DNA from: CAIRDP01 sp037141915
GTDB lineage: Bacteria > Bacteroidota > Bacteroidia > Bacteroidales > FEN-979
DNA: 30,197 bases
Assembly (NCBI GenBank): GCA_037141915.1
Contig: JBAXBP010000023.1
Coordinates: 1 to 30,197, forward strand
Reading direction: 5' to 3'
Numbering within the stretch: the first letter of the stretch is position 1; each line of letters opens with the position of its first letter. Shown here one piece after another: positions 15,767-22,031 of this stretch. The position numbers and the translations under genes were made by a program. The notes beneath the pieces are model-generated. The model was not told where the DNA came from, did not search any database, and saw only the letters and a list, made by a program, of their open reading frames with translations.

Positions 15767-17731
15767 ATGAAACAAGAATTCGACCCAAAGCGCAACTATG
15801 AAGAAACCCGGAATGCCATCGGGTATATCGAGCGTAAAAAAGCAACCCAGGCCGACTATGACCGTATAGGATTCATGTCGGGACTGGAGGTCCACCAGCA
15901 GCTAAATACGAAGCAAAAACTATTCTGCCGTTGCCCGGCAGGAGTTTTCCAGAAAATCGATGAGTTTGATGCGGAACTGATCCGCCATATGAGGCCAACC
16001 CTCAGTGAACTTGGTGAATATGACGGCACAGCCCTTATGGAGTTCAAGACCCGTAAGGAGATTGTTTACCGTATTTCGAATCATACCGCCTGCACTTACG
16101 ATGTTGACGACACTCCTCCTTTCCCGCTTAACAGGGAAGCTCTTGACATTGCCATCGAGATTTCAGTGCTGTCAAAACTGAAGATAGTAGGCGAGGTGCA
16201 TATCACCCGTAAACAATATCTCGACGGAAGCATTCCCACAGGTTTCCAGAGGACTGCGATCATTGGCGTGGAAGGTGAGATTCAACTTAAAAACAAGAAG
16301 GTCAGGCTTATCCAGCTCAGTCTTGAGGAAGACTCCTGCCGCGAAGTGTCTGACATCGGCCATGTAAGGATATACCGTACCGACCGGCTTGGTGTTCCAT
16401 TGATCGAAACTGTGACCTATCCTGAATTTCTGAATCCCGATGAGGTGAGGGAGGGTGCTGATTACATTCGTTTTCTGAACAGGAGCACGGGCAAGGTCAA
16501 GCAGGGGATAGGCTCCACACGGGCCGATGTAAACGTTAGCTGCCACGGGGGTACAAGAGTTGAGATTAAAGGGGTGGCGCATATTTCGTGGATGCCCGAG
16601 CTCACGCATGTTGAGGCCTTCAGGCAGTGGGCATTGCTGCACATCAGGGAGCTTCTCCTTAAGGAGATCCTTGACATCCCGGCATGGAGGGTCAGTTCAA
16701 AGCTGGTAAGCCTTAAAGAAGTTAAAATCGCTCTGCCGGCTGCTCATAAGAAGAATAAATCGACAAAGATCTGTATAGTAAACCTGCCGAAGTTCAAAGG
16801 CATTATGTCGCATTTTACACAACCGGGCAGAATGTTTGCCGATGAGTTTACCGATCGGCTGAAGGTCGTTGCCTGTATCGAAAAGCCGAACATGCTTCAT
16901 TCGGAAATGTTTGAGGATACGTTGGGCGAAACTACCTGGACAAAGGTAAAAACCCTGCTTAACAGCGAACCGGAAGATGCGCAGATCATATTCTGGGGCC
17001 CTGAAGCCGATATTAAAACAGCGCTTGAAGTTATCGAGGAGCGCTGTAAAATGGCCCTTTCGGGAGTGCCGAACGAAACCCGCAAATCATTTGAAGACGG
17101 TACGACAATCTTTGAAAGGGTGCTTCCCGGCGCCGACCGCATGTACCCCGATACCGATTCAGCCCCGATTCCCCTGGACGATGAGGTAATCGCATATCAC
17201 AGGCAACGGGTGCCCCCGGATATCTGCGAACGATACAGCCAGCTGGCAGACTGGGGAGTACCTCATGATACTTATTCCTTCATCCTGAAATACAACCTTG
17301 TGCCCCTGATCGAGAAATGTTCGTCGGAGCTCGGGATCTCTCCCAGGTTCATCGGTACACTGGTAGGTCACAGGCTTAAACATCTTCACGGGAAAAACCC
17401 TGCTTTGCCTTTATTCCGCAACGATATGATCTTTTCGCTCCTGAAGTACATCAAACAGCGCGGGCTGGACCTGGCCATTGCTCCAAGGATGCTGAAGGTT
17501 CTGTATGATCATCCTAAAATGGATTATGATTCCATCCTCGTTACATTGAATTATAAGGAAATACCAAGTGAGGAGATCCTTGGAAAACTTCCGTTCCTTG
17601 TTAAAAAATACAAGGAGACGAGGATCTCCGACGATGATGCAGCCGGCCACCGCTGGATCATGGGAAACCTTTATAAGATCGCAGTCGGCAATATCTCGTT
17701 AAGTGAACTGAACGATCAGATCAAACTATAA
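15767..17731 (+). CDS. gatE: Archaeal-type Glu-tRNA(Gln) amidotransferase subunit E
   Basis: 654 residues, much longer than bacterial GatB (about 480). In the GatDE complex, GatE activates the glutamate on misacylated Glu-tRNA(Gln) and GatD supplies ammonia. The N-terminal kinase-like core has the GatB/E signature GLEVHQQLNTKQKLFC (about residues 39-54), SLEEDSCR and GSTRADVNVS. An insert of about 120 residues (about 320-440: LPKFKGIMSHFTQPGRMFAD and MLHSEMFEDTLGE) corresponds to the AspRS-like GAD domain found in GatE but not GatB. After it comes GVPNETRKSFEDGTTIFERV with RMYPDTDSAPIPL, strongly GatE-like. The C-terminal YqeY-like helical tail covers about 500-654. gatD follows after 85 bp. 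Standard bacterial translation would use GatCAB or GlnRS, so this is unusual for the phylum. Confidence 0.93.
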   Translation: MKQEFDPKRNYEETRNAIGYIERKKATQADYDRIGFMSGLEVHQQLNTKQKLFCRCPAGVFQKIDEFDAELIRHMRPTLSELGEYDGTALMEFKTRKEIVYRISNHTACTYDVDDTPPFPLNREALDIAIEISVLSKLKIVGEVHITRKQYLDGSIPTGFQRTAIIGVEGEIQLKNKKVRLIQLSLEEDSCREVSDIGHVRIYRTDRLGVPLIETVTYPEFLNPDEVREGADYIRFLNRSTGKVKQGIGSTRADVNVSCHGGTRVEIKGVAHISWMPELTHVEAFRQWALLHIRELLLKEILDIPAWRVSSKLVSLKEVKIALPAAHKKNKSTKICIVNLPKFKGIMSHFTQPGRMFADEFTDRLKVVACIEKPNMLHSEMFEDTLGETTWTKVKTLLNSEPEDAQIIFWGPEADIKTALEVIEERCKMALSGVPNETRKSFEDGTTIFERVLPGADRMYPDTDSAPIPLDDEVIAYHRQRVPPDICERYSQLADWGVPHDTYSFILKYNLVPLIEKCSSELGISPRFIGTLVGHRLKHLHGKNPALPLFRNDMIFSLLKYIKQRGLDLAIAPRMLKVLYDHPKMDYDSILVTLNYKEIPSEEILGKLPFLVKKYKETRISDDDAAGHRWIMGNLYKIAVGNISLSELNDQIKL

Positions 17732-17738
17732 TTTCATT

Positions 17739-17775
17739 ATTTCGCTATTTCGCTATTCACATTTCGCTTTTCGCT
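17739..17775. repeat. ATTTCGCT octamers and TTTCGCT heptamers between gatE and gatD
   Basis: ATTTCGCT at 17739-17746 and 17747-17754, then TTTCGCT at 17762-17768 and 17769-17775. CTATTCAC occurs at 17753-17760 and again at 17783-17790. The array fills most of the 85-bp spacer before gatD. Confidence 0.7.
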
Positions 17776-17816
17776 TTTCAAACTATTCACCAATTCACTA
17801 ACACAAGATTTACATT

Positions 17817-19202
17817 ATGAGCGAAGATATTTTCCAGGGTTATAAAGGACGCGCACTCGCAGTCATGCAGAAATTCAACGCGAGGGTGTGGGCCAAAGTT
17901 AAAGTTGATACCACCCGCGGAGTTTTTGAAGGAACGATCCTGCCCAGGGCTGAGAACACCGACGACAAGCACCTGGTCATGAAATTTTTTACCGGTTACA
18001 ACATCGGTGTTGACATCGACACCATTACCGATATTACAGAACTGGGGTACAAGAAAGCGGTTTACAAGATACCCGAAAAGGAATTCCCTTATTCAGAGGG
18101 AAAGCCCAGTGTAAAACTTCTTGGAACCGGAGGCACCATTGCTTCAAGACTTGATTATCGCACAGGAGCTGTCATACCTGCATTCTCCCCGGGTGAACTA
18201 TACGGAGCCGTGCCTGAACTGGCCGATATCTGCAACCTGACCACCGATAAGATCTTTGCAGTGTTCAGCGAGAACATGGGCCCCGAGCAGTACAAGAAAC
18301 TGGCGATAGCAATAGGCGAGGAAATTGAAAAAGGGACACAGGGAATCATCATTGGCCATGGCACAGACACCATGCATTATACATCTGCCGCACTTACCTA
18401 TATGGTTCAGGATTCACCAATTCCCATTGTACTGGTCGGTTCCCAGCGTTCATCAGACCGTCCCAGTTCCGATGCAGCCCTTAACCTCATGCACGCCGCC
18501 ACGGCCGCAGGTCATGGAAATATAGCCGAGGTGATGGTGTGCATGTTTGGACCTACTTCGGATGAGTACGGGTTTCTGCACAGGGGAACCCGGGTTCGCA
18601 AGATGCACTCATCCTACCGTTCGACTTTCCGCACGATTGGCGATACCCCGATTGCCACTGTAAGCCGCAAAGGAGTTGTCCCGATAAAGACCGATTACAA
18701 CCCCCGCCGCAACGACCGTAATGTAAAGATCACTCCCGTGTTCGAGGAAAAAATCGGTATGATCTATTATTATACCAATATGCAGCCCGATATGATCGAT
18801 TCAATGGTTGACAATGGTTATAAGGGGATCATCATTATAGGCACAGGCCTGGGCCATGTGAACAAGCCTTTGTACCCGGCTATTGAAAGGGCCAGGGATA
18901 AAGGTGTTGCTGTATTTATGACAGTGCAGACATTATGGGGTTACGTTCATATGTTTGTTTATGATACCGGCCGCGACCTGATGGCAAAAGGAGTGGTTCC
19001 CCTCGAGAACATGCTGCCCGAAGTTGCTTATATCAAATTAGGATGGGCTCTTGGACAGACTTCCGACCTTGACGAAGTTAAGAAGATTATGACCACCCCG
19101 ATCCGCAGCGACATCACTCCCCGCGAGCCGTATAATGGTTACCTCATCTACCAGGGAGGTGTGCCTGAAGTGGAGGACTTTATAAAGAGGTTCCATAAGT
19201 AA
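17817..19202 (+). CDS. gatD: Archaeal-type Glu-tRNA(Gln) amidotransferase subunit D (asparaginase-like)
   Basis: 461 residues. GatD hydrolyses glutamine (or asparagine) and feeds ammonia to GatE. Unlike plain asparaginases (about 330 residues), it has an N-terminal beta-barrel domain of about 80 residues (GVFEGTILPRAENTDDKHLV, KFFTGYNIGVDID), the GatD hallmark. The asparaginase domain starts at about 95 with VKLLGTGGTIAS. The active-site set known from archaeal GatD is present: T107 (GGTIAS), T183 and D184 (GHGTDTMHYT), and a lysine at about 262 (TRVRKMHS). FGPTSDEYGFLHRGTRVRK is also family-typical. It follows gatE on the same strand after a repeat-filled spacer. A second repeat array in the opposite orientation begins just after its stop. 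Nothing in codon use looks obviously foreign, so any acquisition would be old (inference). Confidence 0.93.
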   Translation: MSEDIFQGYKGRALAVMQKFNARVWAKVKVDTTRGVFEGTILPRAENTDDKHLVMKFFTGYNIGVDIDTITDITELGYKKAVYKIPEKEFPYSEGKPSVKLLGTGGTIASRLDYRTGAVIPAFSPGELYGAVPELADICNLTTDKIFAVFSENMGPEQYKKLAIAIGEEIEKGTQGIIIGHGTDTMHYTSAALTYMVQDSPIPIVLVGSQRSSDRPSSDAALNLMHAATAAGHGNIAEVMVCMFGPTSDEYGFLHRGTRVRKMHSSYRSTFRTIGDTPIATVSRKGVVPIKTDYNPRRNDRNVKITPVFEEKIGMIYYYTNMQPDMIDSMVDNGYKGIIIIGTGLGHVNKPLYPAIERARDKGVAVFMTVQTLWGYVHMFVYDTGRDLMAKGVVPLENMLPEVAYIKLGWALGQTSDLDEVKKIMTTPIRSDITPREPYNGYLIYQGGVPEVEDFIKRFHK

Positions 19203-19205
19203 GTG

Positions 19206-19229
19206 GCGAAATAGCGAAGTAGCGAAATT
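19206..19229. repeat. Three GCGAAATA-type octamers after gatD
   Basis: GCGAAATA, GCGAAGTA and GCGAAATT in tandem (19206-19229), the reverse complement of the ATTTCGCT array before gatD. The remaining spacer to 19357 holds an imperfect hairpin (CAACACCG / CGGCGTTG, about 19320-19340) and no gene. Confidence 0.65.
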
Positions 19230-19357
19230 GTTGTTAGCGAAGCATTTTACAATAGCCGCCTTAGGTGTAAGGAGCGACATCACCAGGATGGGTTCAATAA
19301 AATAGTTTGCCGGAGCGACGCAACACCGTCAGCGGCGTTGTAAATATGCGAGCGTTT

Positions 19358-21130
19358 TTATTCTTCCGAGAACTTTTTAAGCAATTTCCGGTATTCTGAG
19401 AAGACCGTCGCGCGGCTCATGAAACCGAGGTATTTGCCGTCCTTCAGAACAGGTATGTTGAACCTGTCGTTCTTCTGAAAGAGGTTTACGATCTTGTCCA
19501 TGTCGTCATCGGGGGTGATGTAATTCTGTGGAGTGAACATCAGGTCCCTCACGAATTTTTGATCGTACATTTCACGGTCGAACATGATGGTGCGGATATG
19601 GTCGAGTGATACAATCCCGTAAAACATACCCGTTTCGTCCACAACAGGAAAACTGTTCCTCACCGAGGCTGAAATGATCTTTACCAGGTCGCCAAGCGTG
19701 GCGTCCGGATTGACTTTGAGAAAATTCGTCTCGATCAGTACTGAAGGGTCCATCATGGTGAGTATGGCATTGTCCTTGTGATGCGTAATAAGTTCATGGC
19801 GGGCGGCCAGCTGCCTTGCATAGATGGAATGGGGCTCGAAATAATAAACCGTAAGGTACGATACGGTTGATGAAATAATCAGGGGAGTCAGAAGCTCGTA
19901 TCCCCCGGTGATCTCTGCAATCAGAAAGATTGCAGTAAGGGGGGCATGCATCACCCCGGTCATGATGCCTGCCATACCCACCAGGGCGAAGTTGCTTTCG
20001 GGGAGATGCGAGCCCAGCCCCAGATTCATGCCCCTCGAGAGAAAAAGTCCGCTGATTCCCCCGACGAACAGGGCGGGGGCAAACGTTCCTCCGATACCCC
20101 CGCTGCCCTGAGTTACGCTCATGGCAACCACTTTAGCGATGACCAATCCGAAAATGATCCAGAGAAAAAGAAACGGGTTGCTCTTCATCCATCCGAAAAA
20201 GACCGGGTTGCCTATTGACTCGGCGTTTCCGTTCAGAACCGATTTCAGGATGGTGTACCCTTCACCGAAGAGCGAGGGATAGACAAAAATGAGGGCGGCC
20301 AGAAAAATACCGGCAAGGGGGAGCCTTCCGGCAGCCGGTAGTTTTCCAAGCATGCGCTCAATCCATGCACTACCGCGCATAAAATAAACCGAGACCAGCC
20401 CGGTGAAAATACCCAGGAGAATATAATACCCTGTTTCGGTAAAATGAAAGGGCGACATCAATACGAAGGAAAATGTTACTTCCTTTCCAATAAGCAGTGT
20501 TGATACCAGGGATCCTGTAACAGCGGAGATCAGCAGGGGAATGATGTTTGTCATGGTCATGTCCATGAGCAGTACTTCGATCACGAATACCACACCTGCT
20601 ATGGGAGCTGAGAAGAGACCCGATAAAGCCCCTGCAGCCCCGCATCCCAGCAGGAGAGTAGTATTTTTATAGTCCTGCCTGAATAGTTTTGCAAGATTCG
20701 ACCCTATGGATGATCCGGTAAGCACTCCCGGTGCCTCAGGGCCCACCGAACCTCCGAATCCCAGTGTGAGGGTACAGGCAACCAGGGAGGTCCAGGTGTT
20801 GTGAGGTTTAAGCTGACTCTGGTTTTTCGAGATGTTATACAGCACTTTGCTGATACCATGCCCAATGTTGTCCCTGACGATCCACCTCACGAAGATCCAG
20901 GTGAACAGTAATCCAAAGAAAGGATAGAGCAGGTAAAGAAAATAAACAGCTTTGAAGGTAAACCCGTTGGTAAGGAAAAAGTTCGTGTAGTACAGGGTGT
21001 TCTTGAGTACCACCGCGGCCAGCCCGCTGAGTATACCGACAACAAAACTAAGAACCAGAACGAATTGCCTTGGCTTTAATACCTTGTACTGGTAGAGATA
21101 GATCCTGTCGATGAGGCTGTGACGCGACAT
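19358..21130 (-). CDS. ClC-family chloride channel or H+/Cl- antiporter with two CBS domains
   Basis: 590 residues from the ATG at 21128-21130. A TTG further upstream (21175) would place a promoter element inside the gene, so I reject it. The membrane part (about 20-440) has the ClC selectivity motifs: GHGIS at 90-94 (His in place of the Ser of GSGIP), GSVGPEAP with the gating Glu at E132, and GGIGGTFAPALFVGG near the third anion-binding segment. The C-terminus holds two CBS domains (about 465-585: SFPVVDETGMFYGIVSLDHI and FNIPVLKDGKYLGFMSRATV), which bind adenine nucleotides in homologues. Whether it is a channel or an antiporter is not settled: I did not identify the proton-glutamate equivalent. 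It is divergent from xthA across 50 bp. Confidence 0.93.
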   Translation of the reverse strand: MSRHSLIDRIYLYQYKVLKPRQFVLVLSFVVGILSGLAAVVLKNTLYYTNFFLTNGFTFKAVYFLYLLYPFFGLLFTWIFVRWIVRDNIGHGISKVLYNISKNQSQLKPHNTWTSLVACTLTLGFGGSVGPEAPGVLTGSSIGSNLAKLFRQDYKNTTLLLGCGAAGALSGLFSAPIAGVVFVIEVLLMDMTMTNIIPLLISAVTGSLVSTLLIGKEVTFSFVLMSPFHFTETGYYILLGIFTGLVSVYFMRGSAWIERMLGKLPAAGRLPLAGIFLAALIFVYPSLFGEGYTILKSVLNGNAESIGNPVFFGWMKSNPFLFLWIIFGLVIAKVVAMSVTQGSGGIGGTFAPALFVGGISGLFLSRGMNLGLGSHLPESNFALVGMAGIMTGVMHAPLTAIFLIAEITGGYELLTPLIISSTVSYLTVYYFEPHSIYARQLAARHELITHHKDNAILTMMDPSVLIETNFLKVNPDATLGDLVKIISASVRNSFPVVDETGMFYGIVSLDHIRTIMFDREMYDQKFVRDLMFTPQNYITPDDDMDKIVNLFQKNDRFNIPVLKDGKYLGFMSRATVFSEYRKLLKKFSEE

Positions 21131-21137
21131 AATGCTG

Positions 21138-21145
21138 CAAATGTA
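21138..21145 (-). promoter_or_regulatory. TACATTTG, -7 element of the ClC gene, close to its start
   Basis: Full TAnnTTTG match on the minus strand, 7 nt before the ATG at 21130. TTTG boxes lie further upstream (GTTTG about 23 nt away). Transcription would begin within a few nt of the ATG, giving an almost leaderless message. Confidence 0.45.
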
Positions 21146-21157
21146 ACAGTATATTCT

Positions 21158-21165
21158 TACTTTTG
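21158..21165 (+). promoter_or_regulatory. TACTTTTG, -7 element of xthA
   Basis: Full TAnnTTTG match 15 nt before the ATG at 21181. No TTTG is present at -33. It sits 12 bp from the opposing ClC element, so the two promoters share one 50-bp spacer. Confidence 0.4.
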
Positions 21166-21180
21166 GAGCAAACAAAGAAC

Positions 21181-21948
21181 ATGAAAAGGATCATATCATA
21201 TAACCTTAACGGGATCAGATCGGCAGTAAGCAAGGATCTGGCCGGCTGGCTTGGCGCAGCCAATCCCGACATCGTCTGCTTCCAGGAAACAAAGGCCCAG
21301 CCAGACCAGATACCGGTTGAGCTTTTCGAAGCCATGGGATATCATCACTATTGGTTTTCGGCAGTAAAAAAAGGCTACAGCGGAGTCGGAATTCTATCTA
21401 AGATCAAACCCGACCATGTGGATTTCGGGATGAACATACAGAAGTATGATGATGAAGGAAGGACCATCATGGCCCATTTCGGGGATGTCACCGTGATGAG
21501 TGTTTATCATCCATCCGGAACATCGGGCGAAGAACGCCAGGGCTTTAAAATGATATGGCTGGACGATTTCCTGAAGTACGTGAATGAGCTCAGGAAGACC
21601 CGCCCTAACCTCATCCTTTGTGGTGATTACAACATTTGCCACAAATCCATCGACATCCATGATCCCATCAGGAATGCCAACAGCAGCGGTTTCCTCCCTG
21701 AAGAAAGGCAGTGGATGAGCAAATTCTTCGACAACGGCTATATCGATACCTTCCGTGTCTTCCACCGGGAGCCGCATAATTATACCTGGTGGAGTTACAG
21801 GGCCGGGGCCAGGTCAAGGAACCTCGGATGGCGAATCGATTACCAGGTGGTTACGCCTCCCCTGGAGAGCAGGCTGATGAGAGCAGCTATCCTGCCCGAT
21901 GCAAAGCATTCCGATCATTGCCCGACCCTGCTGGAAGTGGATTTCTGA
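21181..21948 (+). CDS. xthA: Exodeoxyribonuclease III (AP endonuclease)
   Basis: 255 residues from the ATG at 21181. A TTG six codons upstream is possible but overlaps the promoter element. The enzyme incises DNA at abasic sites and trims 3' ends in base-excision repair. All hallmark motifs of the exonuclease III / endonuclease-phosphatase fold are in order: YNLNGIRSA, the metal-binding Glu in CFQETKAQ, SVYHPSG, the catalytic Asp/Asn in LCGDYNICH, the WSYRAGAR and GWRIDYQVV segments, and the C-terminal SDHCPTLLEV with the catalytic Asp-His. Length is standard. It converges with the gene for the large secreted protein, leaving 83 bp of unremarkable spacer. Confidence 0.96.
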   Translation: MKRIISYNLNGIRSAVSKDLAGWLGAANPDIVCFQETKAQPDQIPVELFEAMGYHHYWFSAVKKGYSGVGILSKIKPDHVDFGMNIQKYDDEGRTIMAHFGDVTVMSVYHPSGTSGEERQGFKMIWLDDFLKYVNELRKTRPNLILCGDYNICHKSIDIHDPIRNANSSGFLPEERQWMSKFFDNGYIDTFRVFHREPHNYTWWSYRAGARSRNLGWRIDYQVVTPPLESRLMRAAILPDAKHSDHCPTLLEVDF

Positions 21949-22031
21949 ACCTTGCTGCCGGCGCGACTGCCATGCACTGATTGACAAGCGCCTGAACGGG
22001 AAGTTCAGCCACGCTCCCTCATCCGCAGTCT

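Noticed and set aside
15767..17731. Bacterial GatB
   Set aside because: The protein is about 170 residues too long and has the GAD-type insert and GVPNETR / RMYPDTDSAP segments typical of GatE. gatD follows directly.
17817..19202. Plain type I L-asparaginase
   Set aside because: The extra N-terminal barrel domain and the gatE neighbour identify it as GatD.
17739..19229. Composite transposon or insertion sequence around gatD
   Set aside because: No transposase, no long terminal inverted repeats and no target-site duplication. The arrays match the short repeats elsewhere.
21131..21175. Extended N-terminus of the ClC protein from a TTG at 21175
   Set aside because: It would cover the consensus TACATTTG element and most of the 50-bp divergent spacer. 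An ATG is available at 21130.
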